Assembly: GCA_035555855.1 (NCBI GenBank)
Contig: DATMGD010000071.1
Span: 1-64,000, forward strand
Reading direction: 5' to 3'
Origin: Palsa-892 sp035555855
Lineage (GTDB): Bacteria > Pseudomonadota > Alphaproteobacteria > Rhizobiales > Xanthobacteraceae
DNA length: 64,000 bases
Part shown: one piece after another, positions 34,843 to 43,619 of the stretch
Numbering within the stretch: position 1 is the first letter of the stretch
Layout: every line of letters starts with the position of its first letter
Program-made: the position numbers and the translations under genes
The notes under the pieces: model-generated
Databases searched by the model: none
What the model saw: only the letters and a program-made list of their open reading frames with translations
What the model was told of the DNA's origin: nothing

Positions 34843-36639
34843 ATGCTAGCCGACCGCATCAAATATCGCCTGTCTGGACTCTTCGGCGAGGACGCGCGGG
34901 CCATCATCCCGCGTCTCCTGGCGAGCGAAGGCCGCCGTTACGCGTCCCGCTATTTCCTCGCGCTGATTTTCATGCTGCTGGTCGCGGGCTCGACCGCCTT
35001 CTCGGCCTATCTGATGAAGGATGTGGTCAACAAGATCTTCGTCGAGGGCCGCGAATGGGCGATCTGGGCGCTCGGCGGCACGCTGATCGCGCTCGCAGCC
35101 ACCAAGGGCTTTTCCGCCTACGGCCAGGCGGTGATCCTCGGCAGGATCGGCAACCGCATCATCGCCGGCTATCAGAAGAAGCTCTACGACAACCTCCTGG
35201 CGCAAGGCGTGCCGTTCTTCTCCGAACGCCACTCCGCTGAATTTCTCAACCGCCTGAATTCGGGCGCCAACGGCGCACGCGCCATCCTCGAAATCCTCAT
35301 CACGACGCTCGGCCGCGACCTCGTCACGCTGGTCGGCCTCATCATCGTGATGGTCATTCAGGATTCGCTTCTGGCTTTCATCTGCCTCGTCGCGATGCCG
35401 ATCGCGGTCGTCAGCGTCCGCTCGCTGATCCGCCGCACGCGGAACATCGTCAAGCGCCAGTTCATCGGCGCCGGCAACATCCTGCAGACCATGCAGGAGA
35501 CCATTCAGGGTATCCGCGTCGTCAAATCGTTCAACCTCGAAGACCTGATGAGAAAGCGCATGGGTGCGCATGTCGAGGACGTCGAGGCGGCGATGAACAA
35601 GATGGTTCGCGTAAGCTCGCGCTCGAGCCCGCTGATGGAAATGCTCGGCGGCTTCGCCGTTGCGGGCGCCGTGATGTATGCAGGCCTCGGCGTCCTGAAG
35701 GGCGGCCGCATGCCGGGCGAATTCTTCTCGGTAATCACCGCCCTCCTTCTCGCTTATGAACCCGCGAAGCGTCTTGCGCGCGTCAACATCGATCTTGCTG
35801 CGAACCTGACTTACGTGCGCTTTCTGTTCGAGGTGATCGACAGCCCGCCGGCCGAAGCGGAAGCACCGGGTCTGCCCACGCTCAAGGTCGAACGCGGTCG
35901 CATCGAATTCCGCAATGTCGATTTCGGCTACCGCTCCGGCGAGCCGGTACTACGCAGCTTCTCCTGCATCGCCGAGCCCGGCGAAACCACCGCCCTCGTC
36001 GGCCCCTCGGGTGGCGGCAAGTCGACGGTGATGGCGCTGCTCGAGCGTTTTTATGAGCCGCAATCGGGTGCGATCCTGATCGACGGTCAGGAAATCGCGA
36101 AAACCTCGCGCCGTTCGTTGCGCGATGCCATCGCCTACGTCAGCCAGGATGTCTTCCTGTTCTCCGGCACGATCCGCGAGAACATCGCTTTCGGTCACCC
36201 TGATGCGGGCGAAAGCGACATCGTCGCCGCGGCGAAAGCCGCAAACGCCCATGATTTCATTACGAGCTTCAGCGCCGGTTACGATACGCAGGTCGGCGAG
36301 CATGGCACGCAGCTTTCCGGTGGCCAGCGCGCCCGCATCGCGATCGCCCGCGCCTTCCTCAAGAACGCGCCGATTTTGCTGCTCGACGAGCCGACCGCGG
36401 CGCTCGACTCCGAATCCGAAGTCATGGTCCAGCGCGCCATCGACGCGCTCCGCGTCTCGCGCACGACGCTCGTGATCGCGCATCGCCTGCAGACCGTGCT
36501 CGCCGCCAATCGCATCCTCGTGCTCGAACACGGCAAGGTCGTCGAAAGCGGCAAGCATGACGAACTCGTCGCGCGCCGCGGCCGCTATTTCGATTTCTAT
36601 CAAGTGCAGTTTAATGAGCGGCGCGCCGTAAGCGCCTGA
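34843..36639 (+). CDS. MsbA-like ABC exporter (fused permease and ATPase)
   Basis: This 598-residue type IV ABC exporter half-transporter works as a homodimer in the inner membrane. Six spans occupy about 30-325, and the nucleotide-binding domain follows. That domain has Walker A GPSGGGKS, the Q-loop YVSQDVFLFSGTIRENIAFG, signature LSGGQRARIAIARAF, Walker B ILLLDEPTAALD and the H-loop AHRL. The family includes MsbA (lipid A flippase) and rhizobial polysaccharide exporters. The surrounding nucleotide-sugar genes support an envelope-glycolipid cargo, though the cargo cannot be proven. It is 15 bases upstream of manC. Confidence 0.88.
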   Translation: MLADRIKYRLSGLFGEDARAIIPRLLASEGRRYASRYFLALIFMLLVAGSTAFSAYLMKDVVNKIFVEGREWAIWALGGTLIALAATKGFSAYGQAVILGRIGNRIIAGYQKKLYDNLLAQGVPFFSERHSAEFLNRLNSGANGARAILEILITTLGRDLVTLVGLIIVMVIQDSLLAFICLVAMPIAVVSVRSLIRRTRNIVKRQFIGAGNILQTMQETIQGIRVVKSFNLEDLMRKRMGAHVEDVEAAMNKMVRVSSRSSPLMEMLGGFAVAGAVMYAGLGVLKGGRMPGEFFSVITALLLAYEPAKRLARVNIDLAANLTYVRFLFEVIDSPPAEAEAPGLPTLKVERGRIEFRNVDFGYRSGEPVLRSFSCIAEPGETTALVGPSGGGKSTVMALLERFYEPQSGAILIDGQEIAKTSRRSLRDAIAYVSQDVFLFSGTIRENIAFGHPDAGESDIVAAAKAANAHDFITSFSAGYDTQVGEHGTQLSGGQRARIAIARAFLKNAPILLLDEPTAALDSESEVMVQRAIDALRVSRTTLVIAHRLQTVLAANRILVLEHGKVVESGKHDELVARRGRYFDFYQVQFNERRAVSA

Positions 36640-36654
36640 TCTTCCGAGATTGCA

Positions 36655-38082
36655 ATGACGAAGCTTATTCACCCGGTGATCCTGTGCGGCGGCGCCGGTA
36701 CCCGGCTTTGGCCGGCCTCGCGCGACAGCCGGCCAAAGCAGTTTCTGAAATTAATCGGCCCCTGCTCCACGCTGCAGGAAACGATCAAGCGCGTCTCCGA
36801 TCCGGCGGTCTTCGCCGCGCCGGTGATCATTACCAATTACGATTATCGCTTCCTCGTCCGCGAGCAGCTAGAGGAAATCGGCGCGAGCGGCACAATCGTG
36901 CTCGAGCCCGCGCGCCGCGACTCCGGCCCCGCCGTTGCCGCCGCCGCGCACTTGCTGTCGCGCGACGACCCGCATGCGCTCATTCTCGTGCTTGCCGCCG
37001 ACCATGTCGTCACGGCACCGGAGCGTTTCGTCGAAGCCTGCAAGGTTGCACGCGACGCCGCCGCGCAGGATCGCATCGTCACCTTCGGTTGCGTGCCGGA
37101 TCGTCCCGCGACCGGTTACGGCTACATCAAGCCGGGTGCCGCGCTCGCGAACGCAAGCGGTGCGAGCGAAGTCGCGCAATTCGTCGAAAAGCCTGACGAG
37201 CCGACCGCGGCGCGCTACATCGCCGACGGCTATCTCTGGAACTCCGGCAACTTCCTGTTCAAGTCCGATGTCTTTCTGGCCGAATACGCAGCGTTCGAAT
37301 CTGCGAGCGCGGCTGCCGTCGCAGACGCCGTCAGGCATGCCTCGACTGACCTCGGTTTTTTCATGCTGGATGAGCAGCATTTCAAGGCAGCAGGCCAGAA
37401 ATCCATCGACTATGCCGTGATGGAAAAGACCAGGCGCGCTGCGGTCGTGCGCGCCGACTATGGCTGGTCCGATCTTGGCGGCTGGCATGCGGTCTGGAGC
37501 CATACCGAGCGCGACGGCGCCGGCAATGCACGGCGCGGCCGCGTCGTCATGCTGGATTCAGGCGACTCCTACATTGCAAGCGACAACAAACTCGTTGCCG
37601 CGCTCGGCGTGAAAAACCTCGTCGCCATCATCGAGGACGATGCCGTGCTGATCGCCGACCGCTCGCGCGCCGAGGATTTGCGCAAACTCGTGGAAGAGCT
37701 GCGAAAACAGGGGCATAGCGAAGCGAACACCCACGCCCGCGTTCATCGTCCGTGGGGCGATTATCAGAGCCTCGATCACGGCGAGCGCTATCAGGTGAAA
37801 CGCATCGTCGTGAAACCCGGCGGGCGGTTGTCGCTACAAAAGCACAACCATCGCGCCGAACACTGGGTCGTCGTGCGCGGCACGGCGCACGTCACCATCG
37901 GCGATCAGGTACGCGACCTGCACGAGAACGAGTCGGTTTATGTGCCGCTCGGCTCGACCCACCGCCTCGAAAATCTCGGCGACATTCCGCTCGAACTGAT
38001 CGAGGTGCAGACCGGCTCCTACTTCGGCGAGGACGACATCATCCGGCTGGAAGATGTCTATCGCCGCAAGGACAAGGAATAA
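36655..38082 (+). CDS. manC: Mannose-1-phosphate guanylyltransferase / mannose-6-phosphate isomerase
   Basis: This 475-residue bifunctional type II enzyme makes GDP-mannose. The N-terminal GT-A-like domain starts VILCGGAGTRLWPASRDSRPKQF, with FVEKPDEPTAARYI in the middle. The C-terminal cupin isomerase contains RPWGDYQSLDHGERYQVKRI, KPGGRLSLQKHNHRAEHWVVV (metal-binding His) and VYVPLGSTHRLEN. It follows the ABC exporter by 15 bases, so they are likely one transcript. GDP-mannose is needed for mannose- or fucose-containing polysaccharide. Confidence 0.95.
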   Translation: MTKLIHPVILCGGAGTRLWPASRDSRPKQFLKLIGPCSTLQETIKRVSDPAVFAAPVIITNYDYRFLVREQLEEIGASGTIVLEPARRDSGPAVAAAAHLLSRDDPHALILVLAADHVVTAPERFVEACKVARDAAAQDRIVTFGCVPDRPATGYGYIKPGAALANASGASEVAQFVEKPDEPTAARYIADGYLWNSGNFLFKSDVFLAEYAAFESASAAAVADAVRHASTDLGFFMLDEQHFKAAGQKSIDYAVMEKTRRAAVVRADYGWSDLGGWHAVWSHTERDGAGNARRGRVVMLDSGDSYIASDNKLVAALGVKNLVAIIEDDAVLIADRSRAEDLRKLVEELRKQGHSEANTHARVHRPWGDYQSLDHGERYQVKRIVVKPGGRLSLQKHNHRAEHWVVVRGTAHVTIGDQVRDLHENESVYVPLGSTHRLENLGDIPLELIEVQTGSYFGEDDIIRLEDVYRRKDKE

Positions 38083-38634
38083 TCAGGCCTTCACGCGCTC
38101 GACGAATTTCGCAAAGGCCTCGAGCTGCTTGCCGAGAAATTCCTTCGTCGCAGCGTCGGTCAGCTCGCCCTTGTCGTTGAACTTGTTCTGCGCCATGCCG
38201 ACGAAAATTTCCGGCGTGTTGAACACGAACGAGCCGAGAAACACGAACATCTGCCGCATGTGATATTGCATGCGCGCGCCGCCAAGCGGCCCGCCGGACG
38301 CCGACTGGATCGCAACTGGCTTCTCTTTGAACGGCTGATCCTTGAGCCGCGATACCCAGTCGATCGCATTCTTCAACGCGCCGGGAATTGTGTAATTGTA
38401 TTCCGGTGAATTGATAATCACCGCATCGGCAGCCCGAATCTGGTCGGCGAAATTCGTCACCACCTCGGGGAATTTACCGTCGGCATGCAGATCTGCGTTG
38501 TAGAGCGGAAACTTGTCGATGCCGCCAAGCTCTTTCAATTTCATCCCGGCCGGCGCAACCGACGGCAACATATTCATGACCATGCGGTTATAGGAGCCCT
38601 TGCGCAGGCTTCCGCAAATCGTAATGACGTTCAT
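38083..38634 (-). CDS. NADPH-dependent FMN reductase family protein
   Basis: This 183-residue flavodoxin-like reductase has the FMN phosphate loop GSLRKGSYNR at 8-17 and the SPEYNYTIPGALKNAIDWVSR signature of the ChrR/YieF/azoreductase group. It probably reduces quinones or chromate-like oxidants with two electrons. The stop codon directly abuts the manC stop (no bases between). It is upstream of nothing on its strand; the glutathione transferase gene lies 53 bases upstream of it and may share its transcript. Confidence 0.9.
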   Translation of the reverse strand: MNVITICGSLRKGSYNRMVMNMLPSVAPAGMKLKELGGIDKFPLYNADLHADGKFPEVVTNFADQIRAADAVIINSPEYNYTIPGALKNAIDWVSRLKDQPFKEKPVAIQSASGGPLGGARMQYHMRQMFVFLGSFVFNTPEIFVGMAQNKFNDKGELTDAATKEFLGKQLEAFAKFVERVKA

Positions 38635-38687
38635 CAGCAACCTCCTGTCAGTTCGCAACCTGCAAAGCCGGCGTTTCGTTCCGCCGA

Positions 38688-39323
38688 TTACTCCAGCGGA
38701 ATCTCGATGTATTTTCTGAATCCTTCGCGTTCGCGCACGCGCGCGAGCCACGCATCCAGATGAGGCGCTTCCGGCCGCGCTGTGAGGAATGGATTGCGCG
38801 ACCAGCGATCGTAGAAAATCGATAGCGCAAGATCGGCCAGCGAAAACCGCTCGTCCGAAAAGAACGATCGATCCTTCAGGTGCCTGTCCATGATCGCATA
38901 GGCTTGCCCCGCCTGCTCCACCATCCTGGCAAGTTCGGCTTTGTCCTGCTTGGCTTCCGGCGTGCGGATGGTGGCGAGAAAAATCTTGCTGTCGATCGGC
39001 GACAGGATCGACAGCGACCAGTCGAGCCAGCGGTTGATGTCGGCACGCTGGCGCGCGTCGGCGGGATAGAACGCTTCGCCGCCGTACTTCTCGCAGAAAT
39101 AGCGCATGACCGCGTTCGATTCCCACAGCACGAAATCGCCGTCCTCGATGGTCGGAATCCGGCCATTGGGATTAAGCGCGCGATACGCCGGCGTATCGAC
39201 GACACCGAACTTGCCGCCCGCATCGACCCGCTCGATCGCGAGCTTCAACTCATCCGCAAGCCACAAAACCTTCTTGACGTTGGAGGATGTGACGCGCCCC
39301 CAAACCTTGATCGTTCCGCTCAT
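38688..39323 (-). CDS. Glutathione S-transferase family protein
   Basis: This 211-residue cytosolic GST has a thioredoxin-like domain (1 to about 80) with VWGRVTSSNVKKVLWLADEL, a cis-Pro in GRIPTIEDGDFVLWESNAVMRY, and the GSH-binding ES pair. An all-helical domain follows with the conserved Asp of FSLADLALSIFYDRW. The SN of TSSNVKK supplies the usual catalytic Ser position. AGAAG precedes the ATG. A role in detoxification next to a flavin reductase is plausible; substrate unknown. Confidence 0.9.
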   Translation of the reverse strand: MSGTIKVWGRVTSSNVKKVLWLADELKLAIERVDAGGKFGVVDTPAYRALNPNGRIPTIEDGDFVLWESNAVMRYFCEKYGGEAFYPADARQRADINRWLDWSLSILSPIDSKIFLATIRTPEAKQDKAELARMVEQAGQAYAIMDRHLKDRSFFSDERFSLADLALSIFYDRWSRNPFLTARPEAPHLDAWLARVREREGFRKYIEIPLE

Positions 39324-39454
39324 TGCTTCTTTCCAGATTGGCGGCCGGAGAACCGCACCGGCCATTCCCAAGCCTATCTCAACAACAGGCAAGGCCCAAT
39401 AGAGCGGGGTAACAACCACGCGAGTACCGCTAGTGGTGTGCGGATGGCAGCCGA

Positions 39455-40936
39455 TCAGGAACAGGCACGCTCCGGGCGTGGAGCCGCCAGCTCAAATTCA
39501 GGCACCAGCGCCGCCGCATCATAAGCCGAGAGCACCTGCCCGATCAGCACTAGAAGCGGACCCGGAACGGCCCCCGCCTCAAGCTCGCCCGGCAAATCTT
39601 TGAGCGTCGAGGCAACGACTTGTTCGTCGCTGCGTGTCGCGCGCGATACCGCGATCGCCGGCGTTTGCGGATCGAGGCCGTGCTCGATGGCGCGCGCCGT
39701 AAATTCCGCAATGGTCCTTCCCGCCATGTAAACGACCGTCGTCGCCTTCGGATCGGCAAGGCCCACCCAGTCGAAATCGGCCGGCAGCTTGCCATCTTCG
39801 GCGTGGCCCGTGACATATTGCAGCCGCCGCGCCGCGCGGCGATGGGTGAGCGAAACTTTGAGACGCGCCGCCGCCCCTTGCGCGGCGGAAATACCCGGCA
39901 CGACTTCGACCGGAATACCTTCAATACGGCAGGCCTCGATCTCCTCACCGGCGCGCCCGAACACCATCGGGTCGCCGCCCTTGAGGCGCACAACACGCTT
40001 GCCTTTTTTGGCAAGCGCAATCATCAGCGCGTTGATCTCGTCCTGCTTGCAGGACGGCCCGCGCGCGGTCTTGCCGACCATCATCTTCTTGGCTTCACGC
40101 CGCGCGAAATCGAGAATTTCCGGCGCGACAAGATCGTCAATCAGAATAACGTCGGCCGATTGGAGCGCGCGCACAGCGCGCAGTGTCAGCAATTCGGGAT
40201 CGCCCGGCCCCGCGCCGACCAGCGTGACGGAGCCACGGTCGGCGTGCGCGCATTCATCAAGTGCTTGCGCAAGCAGGCTGTCGAAATCGGCGCCTTCGGG
40301 AACGCGATTGGCGTCCTTGATCGCGCGCGCCGTGAACATCTGCCAAAAGCGGCGGCGAGCGTTAAAACTAAGCCCGGAGGCTTGCACTGCGGAGCGCCAG
40401 TTCTTCGCCGCTTGCGCCCAGTGCGCATAACCGAACGGCAGGAGAGATTCGAGCTTGGCGCGGATCGCCTGGCCGAACACGGGCGCCGCGCCATCGGTCG
40501 AAACACCGAGCACCAGCGGCGAGCGGTTCACGATCGCACCGAACGCAAAGTCGCAATAGGCCGGCTTGTCGATGACATTCACCGGCACGCCTGCGGCGCG
40601 AGCAGCGGCGGCAAAGCGCGCAGCCTCCTCGTCATCACTGCAGGCGCCGATCGCGATTGCGCAGCCTTTGAAATCTTGTTCAGTCCACGCGCGGGCATGC
40701 ACCGTAATCACGCCCTGCGGCGGGTCACCGGCAAGCGCCAGCAGGTCCTTCGAAGGCTTCGCCGCAAACACATGCACATGAGCGCCGGCGGCCGACAGAA
40801 GCTCGGCCTTCCACACCGCGCCTGCATTGGTGCCCGCAACGAGCGCGCGCTTGCCGTTGAGCGCATAAAAAACGGGGAGCCGCGCGAGGGGCTCCATGCG
40901 TGGCGGCTTGGCTTCAAGCGGGATGCGTTCGGTCAT
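39455..40936 (-). CDS. cysG: Siroheme synthase (CysG, multifunctional)
   Basis: This 493-residue fusion makes siroheme for sulfite or nitrite reductase. Residues about 18-225 form the precorrin-2 dehydrogenase/ferrochelatase part (ALVAGTNAGAVWKAELL as NAD-binding, FGAIVNRSPLVLGVSTDGAAPVF for the active site). From about 235 the uroporphyrinogen-III methyltransferase follows with VGAGPGDPELLTLRAVRAL, RLKGGDPMVFGRAGEE and VVPGISAAQGAAA. The N-terminal nucleotide loop has GTNAG where GGGEIA-like is usual. No sulfite or nitrite reductase gene is adjacent. Its upstream region is a striking AT-rich dyad. Confidence 0.94.
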   Translation of the reverse strand: MTERIPLEAKPPRMEPLARLPVFYALNGKRALVAGTNAGAVWKAELLSAAGAHVHVFAAKPSKDLLALAGDPPQGVITVHARAWTEQDFKGCAIAIGACSDDEEAARFAAAARAAGVPVNVIDKPAYCDFAFGAIVNRSPLVLGVSTDGAAPVFGQAIRAKLESLLPFGYAHWAQAAKNWRSAVQASGLSFNARRRFWQMFTARAIKDANRVPEGADFDSLLAQALDECAHADRGSVTLVGAGPGDPELLTLRAVRALQSADVILIDDLVAPEILDFARREAKKMMVGKTARGPSCKQDEINALMIALAKKGKRVVRLKGGDPMVFGRAGEEIEACRIEGIPVEVVPGISAAQGAAARLKVSLTHRRAARRLQYVTGHAEDGKLPADFDWVGLADPKATTVVYMAGRTIAEFTARAIEHGLDPQTPAIAVSRATRSDEQVVASTLKDLPGELEAGAVPGPLLVLIGQVLSAYDAAALVPEFELAAPRPERACS

Positions 40937-40960
40937 GCTGGCCTTCTAGATTTTGGCCCT

Positions 40961-41025
40961 CATTATCACAATTCACAATTTATTGCAGCACATATATATA
41001 TTAAACTTTTATAATTGTGAATTAT
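40961..41025. promoter_or_regulatory. AT-rich region with paired AATTCACAATT operator-like sites
   Basis: AATTCACAATT at 40970-40980 and its exact complement AATTGTGAATT at 41013-41023 flank 32 AT-rich bases. Each 11-mer is itself an AATT-N3-AATT dyad. The region lies between divergent cysG and trmO and is far more AT-rich than the surroundings, as expected of a regulator-controlled promoter. Confidence 0.55.
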
Positions 41026-41075
41026 ATCCGTGCTTTTCCTGCTAAATGCGGGCTTCACACTAATTCGATTTCCCC

Positions 41076-41537
41076 ATGCCCGCACACGACCAGATCCGCA
41101 AAAACGAAGTCACCGTCGAATTTCCCGGAGCCCGGGACGGCGGCCTGATCTTCATCGGCCGCATCCACACGCCATGGCCGACGCGCTCCGACTGTCCGCG
41201 CCGCGGCAAGCCCGATGGTCCTGTCTGCCGGATCGAGATTTTCGAGCCGTGGGTTGCGGCGCTCGACGGCATCGAACGTCACGAGCAACTCGAAGTGCTC
41301 TACTGGCTGCATCAATCGCGGCGCGATCTCGTCAAGCAAAGCCCCGCCAACGACGGCAGCGTGTTCGGCACTTTCAGCTTGCGCTCGCCGGTACGTCCGA
41401 ACCCGATCGGCACCCAGCGCGTCGATCTTGTGAAGGTCGAAGGCGGCAATGTTTTCGTGCGCGGCCTTGATTGCGTGGACGGCACTCCCCTGCTCGATCT
41501 CAAGCCCGATCTCTGCCGGCACACTGAGCGCAAATAA
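41076..41537 (+). CDS. trmO: tRNA (adenine-N6)-methyltransferase TrmO family protein
   Basis: This 153-residue protein of the UPF0066/TsaA family methylates N6-threonylcarbamoyladenosine at position 37 of ANN-decoding tRNAs with SAM. It begins with the family's beta-barrel (LIFIGRIHTPWP), and FSLRSPVRPNPIGTQRVDLVKV is the diagnostic motif. It lacks the extra C-terminal domain of E. coli TrmO (235 residues), which is usual for archaeal and many alphaproteobacterial forms. A hairpin with a T-run follows. Confidence 0.9.
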   Translation: MPAHDQIRKNEVTVEFPGARDGGLIFIGRIHTPWPTRSDCPRRGKPDGPVCRIEIFEPWVAALDGIERHEQLEVLYWLHQSRRDLVKQSPANDGSVFGTFSLRSPVRPNPIGTQRVDLVKVEGGNVFVRGLDCVDGTPLLDLKPDLCRHTERK

Positions 41538-41543
41538 CTCCGG

Positions 41544-41610
41544 CCCTTCCGTTTGCGGAACTTTCTTTGCTTCTCGGCGTTGAGAGGCAGGTGAAACGGA
41601 GGGCTTTTTT
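41544..41610 (+). terminator. Long stem-loop with T-run after trmO
   Basis: GCCCTTCCGTTT at 41544-41555 pairs with AAACGGAGGGC at 41594-41604 with one bulged base, and six Ts follow. It can end trmO. The right arm also contains the GGAGGG ribosome site of the tiny gene that follows, so folding would hide that site. Confidence 0.45.
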
Positions 41611-41611
41611 C

Positions 41612-41695
41612 ATGGGACGCGGCTTAATTCTTTGGCTTCTCGGCATTCCGCTGCCGATCATCCTTCTGCTCTGGCTGTTTGGCTTTTTCCACTAG
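41612..41695 (+). CDS. 27-residue membrane peptide
   Basis: The ATG at 41612 opens 27 codons, beginning MGRGLILWLLGIPLPIILLL and ending WLFGFFH. It is one hydrophobic transmembrane segment with a basic N-terminus. GGAGGG lies eight bases upstream. Near-identical short peptides (MGRG...LLWLLG...P.P.II) are widespread in Hyphomicrobiales as hypothetical proteins, to my recollection, which supports a real gene. Function is unknown. It is followed 20 bases later by a zinc-ribbon gene. Confidence 0.65.
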   Translation: MGRGLILWLLGIPLPIILLLWLFGFFH

Positions 41696-41715
41696 CAGCG
41701 AACAGGAGCGCGAAG

Positions 41716-41943
41716 ATGGGTGTGCCCAAAATCAATCTGGCCTCTTTGCAATGCCCGCGTTGCGCAGGCATCACGAAACTGAACGGCGTCACGCGCGCAA
41801 ACAATGCAGGCAGTGAACGTTTCTCGTTCGTATGCAGCGACTGCGGTGCGTTTGAAGTTCTGGCCATCACCGAGCCTGAAGGTGAGTTTCCCGCCGAACG
41901 TCCAGTACGGCGTGAACGCGAATTGCAGGATTTGTGGGCCTGA
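41716..41943 (+). CDS. Small zinc-ribbon protein (75 residues)
   Basis: Two CxxC pairs (CPRC near residue 13 and CSDC near 40) are spaced like a zinc ribbon, with beta-strand-like segments between them (GVTRANNAGSERFSFV). The C-terminal third is charged (RPVRRERELQDLWA). I know no specific function. An AGGAGCG site precedes the ATG at 41716. It is the middle of three short plus-strand genes and may be cotranscribed with them. Confidence 0.7.
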   Translation: MGVPKINLASLQCPRCAGITKLNGVTRANNAGSERFSFVCSDCGAFEVLAITEPEGEFPAERPVRRERELQDLWA

Positions 41944-41993
41944 CTCAACCGGCTTATTCTTCCGCCGCGGATCAAGGTGACGGGCGGGAATTC

Positions 41994-42209
41994 ATGCGAA
42001 CGAAGCTCAAAGTCATTCCAGCGCCCGAGCCCGGCACGCGTGCGACGATCGTTTCGGCGACCGCGCCGATCATCAAGGGCCCGGGCACCGACGATTACAT
42101 CTGCGGCAACTGCGAGAAAATCCTGATTGCAGGATTTCCCGCCGGCAAAACCTTCAAGAGCACCGTGCTGAAATGCCCCGCCTGCAGCGCATTCAACGAG
42201 ACACCCTGA
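41994..42209 (+). CDS. Small zinc-ribbon protein (71 residues)
   Basis: A CGNC pair near residue 38 and a CPAC pair near residue 63 again form a zinc ribbon, with the strand KILIAGFPAGKTFKSTVLK between them. It is similar in size but not in sequence to the preceding zinc-ribbon protein. GGCGGGAA lies five bases before the ATG; a GTG at 41934 would add 20 residues and overlap the previous gene. Its TGA directly abuts the stop of the convergent antiporter gene. Confidence 0.7.
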   Translation: MRTKLKVIPAPEPGTRATIVSATAPIIKGPGTDDYICGNCEKILIAGFPAGKTFKSTVLKCPACSAFNETP

Positions 42210-43619
42210 TCACCCGCGAAAGAATATCAGCGTGGCCAGAGCGAATGTCGGGATCAGCACACAGCCCGACCACAGCATATAGCCGAAGAAGCTCGGCATC
42301 TTCACACCCGATTGGCGCGCGATGGCATAAACCATGAAGTTCGGCGCGTTGCCGATATAAGTGTTCGCCCCCATGAACACCGCGCCCGCCGAAATCGCCG
42401 CGAGCGTCAGTGCGCCTTCGCGCATGAGATAATTCGGATCGCCGCCCGCCATCTGGAAGAACACGAGATATGTCGGAGCGTTGTCGAGAAACGACGACAG
42501 GCCGCCGGTAAGCCAAAAATAGGCGGCGTTGTTCGGTGCGCCATCAGGCCCGGTCACGAGCGCAATAAGCGGCGCGAACGGCCCCGCGCTACCCGCCCGC
42601 AACATCGCCAGCACCGGAATGATCGTCGCGAAAATGCCCGCGAACAAAATGGCGACCTCGCGGATCGGTCCCCATGAAAAACCGTTCGCTTTGTGATTTG
42701 TCTTCGGCGTCGCCTTCAACGAAATCACCGTGACAGCCACCATGATCGCGTCGCGCAGGAGATCCTGTAGCGTCATCGGCACGCCCAGCACCGTGATGCT
42801 GCCAAGATCGACGGTCGCGCTCATCAGGATCGCCCCGATGATGACGAAGATCAGCACGAAGTTCAGGCCGCCCTTGATACGCACCGGATTGTCCGGCGTC
42901 GGATCTTTGCGCTTCACGCCCTCGCGCCGGTAGATCAGCGTATCGAGCACGAAGAACACCGCGAGCACGATGCCGGCCGTGAACAACGTCTCGGGAAAGA
43001 GATGCTTCGTCGTCCAGAAGAAATCGACGCCGCGCAGGAAGCCGAGGAACAGCGGTGGATCGCCGAGCGGCGTCAGCGAACCGCCGATATTCGCGACGAG
43101 GAATATGAAAAAGACGACGACATGAACATTATGCCCGCGATTGTCGTTGGCGCGGATCATCGGCCGGATCATCACCATTGAAGCGCCGGTCGTGCCGATA
43201 ATGCTCGCAAGACCTGTGCCGATCGCAAGCAGGAGCGTGTTCATCGCGGGCGAGCCGTGCAGATTTCCGGCAACCACAATGCCGCCCGCCACCGTGAACA
43301 GCGCGAGCAGCAGCAGGATGAACGGCATGTATTCGTGCAGCGCCGTGTGGAGAAGCGCATGCCCCGCTATGGCGGGGCCGGCGGCGAACAGCAGCATAGC
43401 CGCGACCAGCACGCTCCAGAACGCTGTGACCTTGCTGAAATGGTGCTCCCAAAAATGCGGCGCCAGCAGCGGGAAAATCGCAATCGACAAAAGAATGCCG
43501 GCGAATGGCAGCGCCCAGATCAAGCCGAGATGCGAACCATCGAGATCGGCGGCGTATGCGTTTCCCGGTAAGAGCGCGCTGCCGGTCAGCAGCGTCAACC
43601 GAAGCAGATGATCCTTCAT
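42210..43619 (-). CDS. Ion transporter superfamily antiporter (NhaD/CitM-like)
   Basis: This 469-residue polytopic protein starts with a cleavable-looking signal (LLPGNAYA/ADL) and has 11-13 spans. Its family marks are HVVVFFIFLVANIGGSLTPLGDPPLFLGFLRG and GGLSSFLDNAPTYLVFF, the double DNAPT/GDPP motifs of NhaD-type Na+/H+ antiporters in the IT superfamily. It may exchange Na+ for protons, or move a dicarboxylate. I used the ATG at 43619; the frame continues 30 codons upstream without a family match. It is divergent from the phosphate-box-linked transporter, about 335 bases apart. Confidence 0.83.
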   Translation of the reverse strand: MKDHLLRLTLLTGSALLPGNAYAADLDGSHLGLIWALPFAGILLSIAIFPLLAPHFWEHHFSKVTAFWSVLVAAMLLFAAGPAIAGHALLHTALHEYMPFILLLLALFTVAGGIVVAGNLHGSPAMNTLLLAIGTGLASIIGTTGASMVMIRPMIRANDNRGHNVHVVVFFIFLVANIGGSLTPLGDPPLFLGFLRGVDFFWTTKHLFPETLFTAGIVLAVFFVLDTLIYRREGVKRKDPTPDNPVRIKGGLNFVLIFVIIGAILMSATVDLGSITVLGVPMTLQDLLRDAIMVAVTVISLKATPKTNHKANGFSWGPIREVAILFAGIFATIIPVLAMLRAGSAGPFAPLIALVTGPDGAPNNAAYFWLTGGLSSFLDNAPTYLVFFQMAGGDPNYLMREGALTLAAISAGAVFMGANTYIGNAPNFMVYAIARQSGVKMPSFFGYMLWSGCVLIPTFALATLIFFRG

